A DNA stretch of 64,000 nt from Rhizobacter sp. Root1221 (GCF_001425785.1 NZ_LMDI01000067.1:1-64000); one strand, 5' to 3'. Positions 1 to 10,967 are shown, numbered from the stretch's first letter. Translations and numbers: made by a program. The notes: a model not told the origin generated them from the sequence alone.

Positions 1-99
1 CGCCAGGCCTTCGTGGCCGGTGGCTCGCGCACCGCCGAGATCTACGGCGACAAGAAGTCGGGCACGTCGATCGGCATCCAGGGCGAAACCTGGTGGTGA
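1..99 (+). CDS. C-terminal end of an unidentified CDS cut by the window edge
   Basis: Frame 1 is open from the first base for 32 codons and ends in TGA at 97-99. The visible tail is Gly-, Ser- and Lys-rich and ends Gly-Glu-Thr-Trp-Trp. No family can be recognised from so little. A factor-independent terminator about 120 bases downstream supports this being the true end of a transcript. The stretch from 100 to 344 holds only that terminator. Confidence 0.6.
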   Translation, partial: RQAFVAGGSRTAEIYGDKKSGTSIGIQGETWW

Positions 100-220
100 T
101 CTGACGCGTCGACCGCCGGCGGACGGCGAAGCTGTTGCGGTTGGGGGAAACCGACGTGACACTCCTCGTCTTCCGGCGCCGGCAGATCCCGGCGCCGGTG
201 CCGTCAACCGGTGCTCACAG

Positions 221-246
221 CGAGGCCTTCGGGCCTCGTTTTTTTT
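221..246 (+). terminator. Rho-independent terminator with TTCG loop and T8 tract
   Basis: A 7-bp stem (CGAGGCC at 221-227 with GGCCTCG at 232-238) closes a TTCG tetraloop and is followed directly by eight T residues at 239-246. This is a textbook intrinsic terminator for the plus-strand gene ending at 99. On the opposite strand there is no T tract, so it is not an obvious terminator for the convergent ATPase gene. Confidence 0.85.
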
Positions 247-344
247 GGCGCGCGGACGAGGTGCCAGGGGAGGGGAGGACAGGCTGTCGGGCACTGATGC
301 CCGCGCGTAGTCTGCGTTGCCCGCAATTTGCGGTGGCTTGCCCT

Positions 345-2657
<2,313 letters not shown>

Positions 2658-2663
2658 AAGTGC

Positions 2664-2694
2664 ATTACAAACCTTGCAGCAGGTGCAGAGTCAA
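2664..2694 (-). promoter_or_regulatory. MerR-family-type promoter with 19-base spacer for the metal ATPase
   Basis: Read on the minus strand, a -35 TTGACT (2694-2689) and a -10 TGTAAT (2669-2664) are separated by 19 bases, the over-long spacing typical of MerR-family activators (ZntR, CadR, PbrR, CueR). The spacer holds a dyad, ACCT and AGGT separated by six bases (2671-2684), where such a regulator would bind. The start codon is only about seven bases past the -10. No merR-family gene is present anywhere in the window, so the regulator must be encoded elsewhere. Confidence 0.8.
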
Positions 2695-2739
2695 GCGGAT
2701 GGGAATCCTTTGGCAGTTCTACAATGTGCGTTATGTAAA

Positions 2740-3089
2740 CTAATGAATGGGAACTGCTGGCCGTGATGCCTCCTGCGTTTCGACTCTGTGCTCGGCCTTG
2801 TCCTTGGCGACTCGTGCCCCCTTCAAATCTTTGCACGCGCCGCCTCCCGAAAGTGCTTGCCCGCCGGAAGAACAACGTCTGGGACGTCAGCGGGAGCCGC
2901 AAAAGCGCCCGGGTCCTTGATTCGTCCGCCGAGGTGCTTGAACCAGGTCTCCACGTTCGGGCTGACTGTGTTCGGCGAGCCGCTCTCGATCTTCTGCCGC
3001 ACTCGCTCGATCGTCGGACGAGCGCCTTCGAGCAGGAGTGTGTTGCACGCCTACCAAACATCTTCTCGGGTGATACCGAGTGGCAACAA
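2740..3089 (-). pseudogene. Degenerate KfrA-like (plasmid-type) DNA-binding protein gene
   Basis: Translation of the minus strand from about 3089 gives Gly-Ile-Thr-Arg-Glu-Asp-Val-Trp, then an in-frame TAG, then a well-conserved core including ARPTIERVRQKIESGSP and ETWFKHLGGRIKDPGAF. This is the N-terminal helix-turn-helix domain of KfrA-type proteins (plasmid replication region DNA-binding domain). After about 90 residues the frame ends in TGA near 2823, but the neighbouring frame continues with a charged helical segment (VAKDKAEHRVETQEASR) to a stop at 2740, as expected for the start of the KfrA coiled coil. One nonsense change and one frameshift therefore disable it. It looks like a relic of a plasmid or integrative element. 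TTG at 3089 is a possible original start. Confidence 0.7.
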
Positions 3090-3218
3090 GGGTCTCCTGC
3101 AAAAGCGCCCTGCTCCGGCTTCCGGACCCTAGATAAACCATTGGCATCCGCATGTCACACTCGCCCGAAAGTCCGGTACCGCGATCCCTCCGGCCAGCAG
3201 TCGCTCAGCCTAAAACCC

Positions 3219-3620
3219 ATGAACACTTTCACCTTCCGCCCCCACTGGCTGCTCGCCGCCTTGGCGCTGCTAGCCATCGAAGTGGCCATCGCCTGCTATG
3301 CGCCGCCGGGTGCATTGCGCGGCTTTGGTGGCGACGTGCTGGTGGTGGTGCTGGTGTACGCCTTGCTACGGACCTGCGTGGCGCAGCCGGCGCCGCGGCT
3401 GGCGCTCTCGGCGCTGCTGTTCGCATGTGCGATCGAATGCCTGCAAGGCCTGGGCATGGTCGACGTGCTGGGCCTGCACGGGCAGACCGCGTTGCACCGC
3501 GTATTGCGCATCGCGCTGGGCGCCACCTTCGACCTGTGGGACCTGGTGGCCTACGGCTGCGGCTGGCTGGTGTGCCGCGCGCTGGATTTGCCCAGGCTTA
3601 CCTTGCGACCAACCTGTTGA
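3219..3620 (+). CDS. DUF2809-like small membrane protein
   Basis: A 133-residue hydrophobic protein with about four membrane segments. The order of conserved features, an acidic residue in the second helix (Ile-Glu-Val), GGDVLVV at the start of the next helix, Ala-Ile-Glu-Cys-Leu-Gln in the third, and Thr-Phe-Asp-Leu-Trp-Asp before the last, fits the DUF2809 family of unknown function. An open frame extends further upstream, but that part lacks the hydrophobic pattern, so the ATG at 3219 is chosen. Neighbours give no functional hint; it sits between the KfrA relic and the AT-richer small-gene patch. Confidence 0.75.
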   Translation: MNTFTFRPHWLLAALALLAIEVAIACYAPPGALRGFGGDVLVVVLVYALLRTCVAQPAPRLALSALLFACAIECLQGLGMVDVLGLHGQTALHRVLRIALGATFDLWDLVAYGCGWLVCRALDLPRLTLRPTC

Positions 3621-3682
3621 ACCCGGGTGGACCAGCATCTACGGACGCAGGGTTCATCGAGGGATTAGTCGAGATTGAATCG

Positions 3683-4243
3683 TCAGGCGCCATCCGAGGC
3701 CTTTGGGAACGGAACGCCTTTGATCTCAGCAAGAAAGCAATGTTTCGGCTCATAGTTGCCCACGTATGTCAGGGCAATCTTGCCTTCCCAAGTGATATCG
3801 AACAGATCCGCACCCCCCACACGGGAAAAGGCAATTTTGTGATCCACCACGGAATCATGCCCGAGCAGATAGGTATGAAATGCACGCGCCTCATAGCCTT
3901 CCTTCAGGTCATAGGGAGGTGTGTCTACGTGGAGCCGAAGTCCATCGACAGGCCCAGGTGCGAACTGTACGAGGGAGCAGCCTCGAAAGCCGCCCTGATG
4001 CCACTGGTCAGAGGAGATGGTGCAACTGCCGTAGTTGCACCAGACCCCCGGTGCCTCCCAAGCCGAGGGATAATCTTCATCCTCATCTTCTTCGATGTCT
4101 CTTTCGGCGTAGTAATTCTTGGTTTCCAAATGGAAGTGAAACCAGACGTCATCGCCCCTGCGCTCGGCGGACCACCGAAACTTCTTGAGGGCATGGCCTT
4201 CAGGCCACGGGTTGCTCAGGAATGTAATTCGACCTGATTTCAT
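3683..4243 (-). CDS. Hypothetical protein of the AT-richer patch (orphan immunity-like context)
   Basis: A soluble protein of 186 residues, rich in aromatic residues (many Trp, Tyr and Phe) with a strongly acidic stretch near residues 50-58. It has no signal peptide or membrane helix. I do not recognise the family. The closing part has a beta-rich pattern (Ile-Thr-Trp-Glu-Gly then Thr-Tyr-Val-Gly-Asn) and ends in a Val-Pro-Phe-Pro motif. Base composition is visibly lower in GC than the flanking operons, and it is the last of four small minus-strand genes, one of which resembles Imm22. A role as an immunity protein is only a guess from context. Confidence 0.7.
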   Translation of the reverse strand: MKSGRITFLSNPWPEGHALKKFRWSAERRGDDVWFHFHLETKNYYAERDIEEDEDEDYPSAWEAPGVWCNYGSCTISSDQWHQGGFRGCSLVQFAPGPVDGLRLHVDTPPYDLKEGYEARAFHTYLLGHDSVVDHKIAFSRVGGADLFDITWEGKIALTYVGNYEPKHCFLAEIKGVPFPKASDGA

Positions 4244-4311
4244 AGGGCGTAAACCTCTTTGTCGCTACAGATATTCTCGTCAACATACAAATTGCACTGC
4301 GCTCCCTTCCC

Positions 4312-4393
4312 ATTGACTTCAATGGAAATGAGCGGCGACCGCAGGCAGGCAAAGCCTGTTGTAGGGCGTCCGCGCTCGATGAAGGGGTTAGGC
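4312..4393. other. Imperfect hairpin ending in GTTAGGC, attC-like
   Basis: Between two small genes lies an imperfect inverted repeat (GAGCG with CGCTC, AGGC with GCCT around an AAA turn) ending on the plus strand in GGGGTTAGGC. GTTAGGC fits the integron core site GTTRRRY. The TTA of that core provides the TAA stop of the gene at 4388-4972. The same AGGGTTAGGC occurs again at 5155-5163 near the end of the next gene. Against it: the partner core RYYYAAC is not well conserved and the genes would be reversed relative to the sites. I treat it as a weak resemblance. Confidence 0.25.
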
Positions 4394-4972
4394 GTCGCGG
4401 TCTTTGAACAAACCAAGATAAATCAAGCCGTTGTATAGCTTGTCGGGGTCTCGAACCAGCTGCTCCGGGTCTGCGTATGACATGACCGCGTTGGCTGACA
4501 CAATGCCTCGTTTCTCACAAGCCCCCAGGATGTTTTCTTCCGCGGCTTGGGTATTCAGAGGCAGTTCATTCACCAACTTCTGCACCGAAACCGCGTTCGG
4601 AAAGTATTGGTAGTAAATCAGATCGCCGTCGTATAGATATTGACTATCCAAGTCAACGCAAAACCCGCACCCAGTCGCACTGGGACTAAGCGCATCTCGA
4701 TCCTCCTGATCCCAGTAATCATCGGCATGCGAGAAGTAGCGGTTGAACTCTTCCAGGGATTGCGTCGTCGTGCCAATCCATACATGCGTTGATGAGAACG
4801 GGGGCGGTGAAGGAGGAAAGAATTCACGCACCCAATCAAAAATCAGTCGAGGTTCGAGTCCATACCTGGCCGCAACTTCAGGGTATCCACCCGGCGGCGT
4901 AGCGCAGTACGCCTCCGTGGCCACTTTTCGCTTGAACTCATCCGAATGATGTTCGCCCGCAGTACTACTCAT
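4388..4972 (-). CDS. Imm22-like protein with an N-terminal transposase-type helix-turn-helix
   Basis: The 194-residue product starts at an ATG with GGAGG eight bases upstream. Residues about 10-52 (SDEFKRKVATEA, then a GGYPEVAARYGL helix and a Phe-Asp-Trp-Val-Arg end) look like the HTH_Tnp_1 domain of IS3-type transposase subunits. After a Pro-rich linker comes HVWIGTTTQSLEEFNRYF and an acidic tail with Tyr-Tyr-Gln-Tyr-Phe, a pattern that resembles Imm22-type immunity proteins of polymorphic toxin systems (a Trp-Ile-Gly-Thr strand followed by a Glu-Glu-Phe helix). No partner toxin is next to it. The Imm22 assignment is by eye and moderate. Confidence 0.65.
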   Translation of the reverse strand: MSSTAGEHHSDEFKRKVATEAYCATPPGGYPEVAARYGLEPRLIFDWVREFFPPSPPPFSSTHVWIGTTTQSLEEFNRYFSHADDYWDQEDRDALSPSATGCGFCVDLDSQYLYDGDLIYYQYFPNAVSVQKLVNELPLNTQAAEENILGACEKRGIVSANAVMSYADPEQLVRDPDKLYNGLIYLGLFKDRDA

Positions 4973-5095
4973 GGATTCCGCCTCCCAAGCTGCCAACGAA
5001 GGCCTCCTCAATCATATGTGGGCCTATGCTCGCGACTGTTTGCGCTGCCTGCCCGGCTATTTCGAGGTATGTGGACATGAAAGTGAGTTTGGCCT

Positions 5096-5725
5096 TCAAT
5101 GTTTGAGATCAACGGCGACGCCCGGCTTGCCGAGTGACATATTTTTGATTAAAGGGTTAGGCGGCCGCATCCGAATGCTCAAGCCTTGGTACTCGATGCC
5201 GCCTGCCATTTCAAGTTCGATATAACGCGACGAGGGCAGCAGGACACGGATGTATGGCCATACGCCCTGGTTGATGGGCTCCTGTATCTGCGTTTCGTAC
5301 CAATCCGCGGCGTCGCGTTGGGTAATGCCAAGCCACTCCAGGCCTGGTTCCTCGACTTCTTCCGACGTGCAGTGCAAATCGAGTTGCATGGCCCAGAATT
5401 CTGGCTCATCGAGAACGTGAGAAATATCGATGCGCGCCTTGGCGCGGCTGATCGCCCCCAGGCCGATAAGCGTGGTGATCCTGAGCTCATTTGCAGGAAG
5501 CGGAATGCGAAGGATCAGGACAGTCTCGCGATGCTCGGGAAGGACCGGCCAGCCTTCGGGATGTTCGATGCGGTGCGAGTGGACGTGCGTGGAGATCTCT
5601 TCACCGTCCGCAAAACGCACGACGGCTGACTCGGGGCCGAAGTAGGCTCCGCTCACTACACGCCCACGGAGAACAAGTTCATCGCCGTCGGGGGTTGTCT
5701 CGAGCGCTTCGAATGTGAATGGCAT
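5096..5725 (-). CDS. Hypothetical soluble protein, small-gene patch
   Basis: 209 residues with no signal peptide or membrane helix. The first 40 residues (Phe-Thr-Phe-Glu-Ala, then a Leu-Arg-Gly-Arg-Val-Val strand and a Gly turn) resemble a translation-factor domain-2 type beta barrel, but no nucleotide-binding motif is present. The remainder is a mixed alpha/beta domain of unknown type. It lies 12 bases after the membrane-protein gene at 5738-6232 and is probably co-transcribed with it. Its last 21 codons run through the AGGGTTAGGC element at 5155-5163, so the C-terminus may have been acquired or extended. Function unknown. Confidence 0.65.
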   Translation of the reverse strand: MPFTFEALETTPDGDELVLRGRVVSGAYFGPESAVVRFADGEEISTHVHSHRIEHPEGWPVLPEHRETVLILRIPLPANELRITTLIGLGAISRAKARIDISHVLDEPEFWAMQLDLHCTSEEVEEPGLEWLGITQRDAADWYETQIQEPINQGVWPYIRVLLPSSRYIELEMAGGIEYQGLSIRMRPPNPLIKNMSLGKPGVAVDLKH

Positions 5726-5737
5726 TGCTTCGGTAGC

Positions 5738-6232
5738 CTAAGGTTTTTGCTTGCTATCTGGCGTGTGGGTTCGTGTCGATTGGTTAGTCCGAGGCGCCAA
5801 ATATATGGCCGCAAGCGCACTGCAGGCGAGCGCTATCAACACGGCCAAGGCGAACCTGATTGGGAAAATATTCATCAATCCAGCATCTGGAATTGGATTC
5901 CAAACGGCTGCGCCGAGCTGGAACGTCAGGCAGGCGCAAAAAGCCAGAATGGCGGCAGCGTTTGAAGCCAACGTTGCAAGCAACTTTGAATTAATGATGC
6001 GGTGACAAACAAAAAAACAAGCCAGCCATGAAGTCAAAATAATTGCTACGAGTGGAATTCCGGTTGGAAAGGAAATGGATGTATCTTCAACGCTGCCGGG
6101 AATTTTCCTTCCTGCGGCCCATACAAGACCTGTTGAAAGCACCCATGTGAACGGAACTGTGAATGAAATCAACAGAACGACGGATGAAGCAATCCGCGAA
6201 CTTCTAATGCCTGCAGTAACTTTCCCGGTCAT
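5738..6232 (-). CDS. Small four-helix membrane protein, unknown function
   Basis: 164 residues with four hydrophobic segments and a short charged C-terminal tail rich in Thr and Arg. The open frame extends upstream to 6388, but the added residues are non-hydrophobic and compositionally odd, so the ATG at 6232 is chosen; no clear ribosome binding site marks it. It is 12 bases upstream of the next gene on the same strand. Nothing in the sequence identifies a family. Base composition is like that of the other genes in this patch and unlike the GC-rich flanks, which suggests joint acquisition. Confidence 0.6.
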   Translation of the reverse strand: MTGKVTAGIRSSRIASSVVLLISFTVPFTWVLSTGLVWAAGRKIPGSVEDTSISFPTGIPLVAIILTSWLACFFVCHRIINSKLLATLASNAAAILAFCACLTFQLGAAVWNPIPDAGLMNIFPIRFALAVLIALACSALAAIYLAPRTNQSTRTHTPDSKQKP

Positions 6233-6423
6233 GCTGATCAAGAGGTCTAAGGTTGAAGGTAGGCGGCTGCCAAATGCCGCACGCTCATGTTCGCTTGGCA
6301 AGACAACCCAGCCGCCATTTGGCGGTCCGCTGGACCGACGGGATGTGGGCGATGCGCATTCGCAAGTATGGCGCCCGTTCCTCCTCAATGCCTCGAGAGC
6401 GCCTCCAGGTGCTGACCAGTGCT

Positions 6424-8025
6424 TCAGCAGTGGCGAAGCGCCTTGCCGAACGCCTGCATCTGGCCGAAGGCGCGGTACCGCTGCAGGTGGACTTCCGTCG
6501 TGCCGGGGGACGGCCGGTAGGTGCAGCGCACCGCCGACATGTCCTTCATGGCGGCGGGAACATCGTCATACCGCTGCGCAGCAACCGCTCCGAGGATGGC
6601 CGCGCCCAGCAGCACCGGTTCGTCGGACGCCGTGGCCACCACGGGGCGGCCCGTGGCGTCGGCGAGAAGCTGGCGGACCAAATCGTGCCGGCCGGCCCCG
6701 CCACTGATGACCACCGATTCGATCGGTGCCCCCGCCGCGGCCTGCGCATCGATGATCTGGCGCAACCCGTAGCCGATCCCGCAGAGGCCCGCAACATACA
6801 GCGCCACGAGATCGTCGATGCTGCGGTCCATGCCAAGTCCGGCCATCATCGCCCGGGCCTCGGGATCTGCAAACGGGGCACGGTTGCCAAGGAATTCGGG
6901 AAGCACGTGCCGCCCTTGTGCCAGCCGGACGACGCCCGAGGCCTCGTCGCCGTGGCGGGCTGCTGCGTCCGCCAGGAAGTCGGGCAGCGACTGGCCCGCC
7001 GCTGCGGCCATGGTTCGCGCCTCCGGCGTGGCCGGGTGCAGCGAGAGCAGCTGGTCGATGGCGGCGCCCGCCACCGATTGGCCACCTTCGTTCAGCCAGG
7101 TGCCCGGCACCATCGCCGAGAAGTAAGGGCCCCAGACGCCCGGCACGAACACCGGGTCCGCCGTGGTGGTCATGGTGCAGGACGATGTGCCAAAGACGTA
7201 GGCCAGGCAGGACGCCGCTCCCCCCGCACCCGCGCCCACCGTGCCAATTCCCCCGGCATGGGCGTCGATCAGTCCGGCGCCGACGGGCGTGCCCGCGTTC
7301 AGCCCCAGTTCTCGCGCGGCCGCCTCGGTGAGGCCGGCGCCCAGGGGCGTGCCGGCGTCCACCACCTCCTGACCGATGCGGGCGAAGTCTTCGGATGCCA
7401 GCACGTCCAGGCCGACGGCGTGGAAGTAGCTGTCGTCCCATCGGCGCTCGTGCGCGAGGTACGTCCACTTGCAGGTGACGGTGCAGGTGGAGCGGGCAAG
7501 GTCCCCCGTGGCGCGCCACGTCAGGAAGTCGGTGAGGTCGAGGAACTGCCAGGCCGCGTCGAAGACGTGCGGCCGGTTCTCGAGCAGCCAGAGCAGCTTC
7601 GGTGTCTCCATCTCCGGAGAGATCCGCCCGCCCACGTACTTGAGCACCGGATGCGCCGTGGCATTGATCCGCCGTGCCTGGTTCACGGCGCGGTGGTCCA
7701 TCCAGACGATGATGTTGCGTTCCGGGTCCTCCGACGGTCCCACCGGGAGCGGCACCCCGCCCTCCCCCAGCACGACGAGGGAACACGTGGCGTCGAACCC
7801 GATGCCGGCGATGTCGTCCGCCCGCAGCTGGCTGGCAGCCAGGGCATTCTTGACCGAACGGCACACGGCGCGCCAGATGTCCGAACTCGACTGCTCGACG
7901 ATGGCGTGCGGCGCATGAAAGACCTGAATGTCTTGTTTTGCAGCGGCGGCGAGGCGGCCGCCCTCGTCGAAGATGCCTGCACGCACGCTGCCCGTGCCCA
8001 CGTCGATCCCCATGAAGTAGCGCAT
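6424..8025 (-). CDS. FGGY-family pentulose kinase (D-ribulokinase-like)
   Basis: 533 residues with the N-terminal phosphate-binding strand MGIDVGTGSVRAGIFD and the C-terminal ATP-site motif VISGGAGRHDLVRQLLAD, in the standard two-domain FGGY arrangement and length. It should phosphorylate a ketopentose with ATP in the cytoplasm. The opening sequence is the type seen in the FGGY pentulose kinase subfamily that includes D-ribulokinases. It is the last gene of the operon, after a ribitol-dehydrogenase-like SDR, so the likely route is ribitol to D-ribulose to D-ribulose 5-phosphate. The open frame reaches 8355, but that part overlaps the dehydrogenase; the ATG at 8025 matches the family start. 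Confidence 0.88.
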   Translation of the reverse strand: MRYFMGIDVGTGSVRAGIFDEGGRLAAAAKQDIQVFHAPHAIVEQSSSDIWRAVCRSVKNALAASQLRADDIAGIGFDATCSLVVLGEGGVPLPVGPSEDPERNIIVWMDHRAVNQARRINATAHPVLKYVGGRISPEMETPKLLWLLENRPHVFDAAWQFLDLTDFLTWRATGDLARSTCTVTCKWTYLAHERRWDDSYFHAVGLDVLASEDFARIGQEVVDAGTPLGAGLTEAAARELGLNAGTPVGAGLIDAHAGGIGTVGAGAGGAASCLAYVFGTSSCTMTTTADPVFVPGVWGPYFSAMVPGTWLNEGGQSVAGAAIDQLLSLHPATPEARTMAAAAGQSLPDFLADAAARHGDEASGVVRLAQGRHVLPEFLGNRAPFADPEARAMMAGLGMDRSIDDLVALYVAGLCGIGYGLRQIIDAQAAAGAPIESVVISGGAGRHDLVRQLLADATGRPVVATASDEPVLLGAAILGAVAAQRYDDVPAAMKDMSAVRCTYRPSPGTTEVHLQRYRAFGQMQAFGKALRHC

Positions 8026-8069
8026 GTTCACCTTCCGTTCGTCCGTTGCGTCCACGTCGGCCGGGCGTG

Positions 8070-8828
8070 TCACAGGTCGACGGCGTTGGGCAGGATCACG
8101 AGGTCGCGCACGGTGACACCCTTCGGGCGGGTCAGCATGAACAGCACGGCGTCCGCCACTTCCTTGGCCGGCATCAGGCTGCCGTTGGCGAGTGCATCGT
8201 CCATCTTCGCCTTGGGCCAGTCGTCCAGCAGCGCGGTGACGACCGGGCCCGGCGCGACGGCCCCCACCCGGATGCCGTGTTTCGCCACCTGCCTGCGCGT
8301 GGTGTGAACGAACGCCTGGACGGCGAACTTGGAGGCCGTGTAGATCGGCTCCCACACCACGGGCACGATGCCGGCGATGGAGCTGGTGAAAATGATGTCA
8401 CCCGAGCCTTTCGACACCATGTGCGGCAGGATGGCGTGCACGCAGCGGAAGGCCGCGTTCACGTTGAGGTTGAGCATCCGGTCCCACTCGTCGGGATTTC
8501 CGGCCAGGATGTCTCCGCCCACGTAGGCACCCGCATTCGCATGGAAGATGTCGATGCCCCCGGCCAGCGCGAGCACCTGATCGAGCAGCGTGGAGACCTC
8601 GCGTGGCTTGAGAAGGTCCATCACGAGGGGCATCGCGTGCGGGCCGAGTTCGTCACACGTCCGGCGAAGCCGTTCTTCCGCATGGTCTACCAGAACGACC
8701 TTCGCACCCTCCGCGAGGAGCGTCCTGGCACATTCAAGACCGATGCCGGATGCGGCGCCGGTGATTGCTGCGATCTTGCCGTTCATCAGATGGGTCATGG
8801 GGTTTCCTGGGTGAGTCGTGTGGTTCAT
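8070..8828 (-). CDS. Short-chain dehydrogenase, ribitol 2-dehydrogenase-like
   Basis: 252 residues with the SDR signature set: TGAASGIG nucleotide-binding loop at 23-30, NAG at 98-100, catalytic Ser near 149-150 and the YTASK pair Tyr163/Lys167. It should oxidise a polyol to a ketose with NAD+. The ATG at 8828 overlaps the permease stop as ATGA, which supports this start and translational coupling. ATG codons at 8798 and 8786 are alternatives. The position between a pentose-type ABC transporter and a pentulose kinase points to ribitol or a related pentitol as substrate; arabinitol or xylitol cannot be excluded. Confidence 0.88.
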   Translation of the reverse strand: MNHTTHPGNPMTHLMNGKIAAITGAASGIGLECARTLLAEGAKVVLVDHAEERLRRTCDELGPHAMPLVMDLLKPREVSTLLDQVLALAGGIDIFHANAGAYVGGDILAGNPDEWDRMLNLNVNAAFRCVHAILPHMVSKGSGDIIFTSSIAGIVPVVWEPIYTASKFAVQAFVHTTRRQVAKHGIRVGAVAPGPVVTALLDDWPKAKMDDALANGSLMPAKEVADAVLFMLTRPKGVTVRDLVILPNAVDL

Positions 8829-10084
8829 GCGCGGCCGTGGGACACACGGGACTGACGCGCCAGCGAATCCACGATGACCGCGATGGCCAGGACGGCGCCG
8901 GTGATCATGAATCGCAAGGAGGAGGAGAGGTTGAGCAGCGTCAGGCCGTTGGCGATGGACTGGATCACGATGATTCCGAGCACCGCCGAGTAGGCGCTGC
9001 CCCGTCCGCCGAAGAGGCTCGTGCCCCCGATGACGGCGGCGGCGATGGCGTTCAGGTTCACGTCACCCGTGCCGGCCTGCTGACTTGCCGAGGCCAGCCG
9101 AGACGCCATCAACACCCCGCCGAGGGCCGCCAGGCTGCTGCACAGCACGAAGGCGCTGACGAAGACGGCGTTCACACGCATGCCGGCCCGGCGCGCCGCC
9201 TCGCGGTTGCCGCCCACCGCGAACAGCGCCCTGCCCCAGCCGGTGCGCTGGAAGGCGTACTGCAGGGCCACGGCCAGTGCGAGGAAGAGTGCGAACATCA
9301 TCGGAACGCCTCGTCCGAGGTTCAGGTAGGTGACGGCGACTTCGAGCATCACCGTGAGGGCGGCAGCGCGCAACGCCAGGCTGCCCACGGACGGCGCGAA
9401 CAGCCGTGCGGCCGTGCGCCGCGCCCTCGTGCGCATGCCCGTGGCAAAGAGGACCAACCCAGGCACCAGGGCCAGTGCATGCGACAGGACGGCGGGAAGG
9501 ACGTCCTGCTGGCCGAAGTCGACGGCGGCGGAGCCATACGGCAGGTTGATGGAACCACTCGGGCCCAGGATGTACAGCTGCATGCCCAGCACGGCGAGCA
9601 GGCCCGCCAGCGTCGCCACGAAGCTCGGCATGCCGAGCTTGTTGAAAAGCATGGCGTAGACCAGCCCGGTCACCGCGCCGCTGGCGACCACCACCGCCAC
9701 GGCGGCAAGGAACGGCCAGTCCTGGTTGACCCACAGGACGCCCAGGAGCGCCGAGGCGAATCCGCTGATCGAGCCCACGGACAGATCGATCTGTCCGACC
9801 ATGAGCACGCAGACGATGCCCAGTGAGATCACGCCCACCGTGGCACAGTCGAACAACAGGTTCACCAGGTTGTCCGGCGACAGGAAGACCGGATTGAGCG
9901 CGGTGAACACGGCCCAGATGACCACGAGTCCGACGACGACCGGCAGGGACCCCAGGTCGCCACTTCGGACCCGTTCGATGAAGGCGCGGACCGTGTCGCC
10001 GACGGTGGCGGCGTGTTTCACGCGGACATCGCTTCGATCCAGCAGCTTCGGCGACTGGTCGGCGTTTTCGATGTGTGTGTTCAT
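8825..10084 (-). CDS. Sugar ABC transporter permease (XylH/RbsC type)
   Basis: 419 residues with about ten to eleven membrane segments and the BPD_transp_2 pattern: [13 protein letters not shown] in the early helices, a GGN-x-EAARRAGM segment in the cytoplasmic loop near 300 and [15 protein letters not shown] near 355. The length is close to XylH rather than the shorter RbsC. It forms the membrane channel of the pentitol importer with the ATPase 12 bases upstream. The stop overlaps the start of the dehydrogenase gene. Confidence 0.92.
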   Translation of the reverse strand: MNTHIENADQSPKLLDRSDVRVKHAATVGDTVRAFIERVRSGDLGSLPVVVGLVVIWAVFTALNPVFLSPDNLVNLLFDCATVGVISLGIVCVLMVGQIDLSVGSISGFASALLGVLWVNQDWPFLAAVAVVVASGAVTGLVYAMLFNKLGMPSFVATLAGLLAVLGMQLYILGPSGSINLPYGSAAVDFGQQDVLPAVLSHALALVPGLVLFATGMRTRARRTAARLFAPSVGSLALRAAALTVMLEVAVTYLNLGRGVPMMFALFLALAVALQYAFQRTGWGRALFAVGGNREAARRAGMRVNAVFVSAFVLCSSLAALGGVLMASRLASASQQAGTGDVNLNAIAAAVIGGTSLFGGRGSAYSAVLGIIVIQSIANGLTLLNLSSSLRFMITGAVLAIAVIVDSLARQSRVSHGRA

Positions 10085-10096
10085 GGCGCTATGGGT

Positions 10097-10900
10097 TCAG
10101 GCGCGTTCTGCGGCAAGGCGCCGCTCGGCCCTGCGCGAGACCGCGTTTTCGTCGGCGCCGGTGATGGCTGCGACGAGGTCCTCGTTGGAAGAGTCGGGGA
10201 AAAAGACCCCGTTGTTGCGGCCGAGGCGCAGCACGACGATCCGGTCGGCCACGGCCCGAACGTCTTCCATGTTGTGGCTGATCATGATCACTCCGTGTCC
10301 CCTGTCGCGCACGCGTTCGATCATGTTGAGCACCTCGGCCGTCTGCGCCACACCCAGTGCTGCCGTCGGCTCGTCCAGCATGATCAGCTTCGGATCGAGC
10401 AGCAGCGAACGGGCGATGGCCACCGTTTGCCGCTGCCCCCCGGACAGCGAGGCGACCACATCGCGCACGTTGGGAATGCGGGCGGACAACTCGTTCAGCA
10501 GGGTCCAGGCACGCACCTCCATCGCGGTCTCGTCCAGGCGCAGGGGATTCAGCTCCCGACCGAGGAAGATGTTGGCCACCACGTCGAGGTTTTCGCAGAG
10601 TGCCAGGTCCTGGAAGACGGTGGCAATGCCAAGATCGAGCGCCGAGGCGGGATCGGGCAGAGTGACCGGTTTGCCCGCGAAGGCGATGGTCCCTGCGCTG
10701 GGCTGGTGAACGCCCGCCAGGATCTTGATCAGTGTGGATTTGCCCGCACCGTTGTCCCCGACGAGGGCCACCACCTCGCCCGCGTGAACATCGAGGTCGA
10801 TGCCGGTCAGTGCCGACACGGCGCCGAAGTGTTTCGAAATTCCGCGCAGACTCAAAACCAGGTCGCCGGGGCCCCGTGGGGCGTTGGAGTTGCGTGACAT
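10097..10900 (-). CDS. Sugar ABC transporter ATPase, single-domain (FrcA-like)
   Basis: 267 residues with one nucleotide-binding domain: Walker A GDNGAGKS at 48-55, the signature LSGGQ at 152-156, Walker B ending LDEPT at 175-179 and a switch His in the Ile-Ser-His motif. Most ribose/xylose-type ATPases are double-domain; this is the single-domain form seen in FrcA-type systems and presumably works as a homodimer. The ATG at 10900 has AAGGGGAC about six bases upstream and is preferred to an in-frame ATG at 10927. Confidence 0.92.
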   Translation of the reverse strand: MSRNSNAPRGPGDLVLSLRGISKHFGAVSALTGIDLDVHAGEVVALVGDNGAGKSTLIKILAGVHQPSAGTIAFAGKPVTLPDPASALDLGIATVFQDLALCENLDVVANIFLGRELNPLRLDETAMEVRAWTLLNELSARIPNVRDVVASLSGGQRQTVAIARSLLLDPKLIMLDEPTAALGVAQTAEVLNMIERVRDRGHGVIMISHNMEDVRAVADRIVVLRLGRNNGVFFPDSSNEDLVAAITGADENAVSRRAERRLAAERA

Positions 10901-10967
10901 GTCTGTCCCCTTCAATGATCGGCACACCAGCCGTCGCGGATGCGCGCGCTGGTGTGCATCCGGTGTG

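Noticed and set aside
4851-4861. GGTTCGAGTCC, which resembles a tRNA T-arm
   Set aside because: No acceptor stem, anticodon arm or D-arm can be built around it; it lies inside a coding region.
6268-6320. Inverted repeats around GCCGCC and GGCGG as a terminator or mobile-element end
   Set aside because: Short, no T tract, no target duplication, no transposase nearby.
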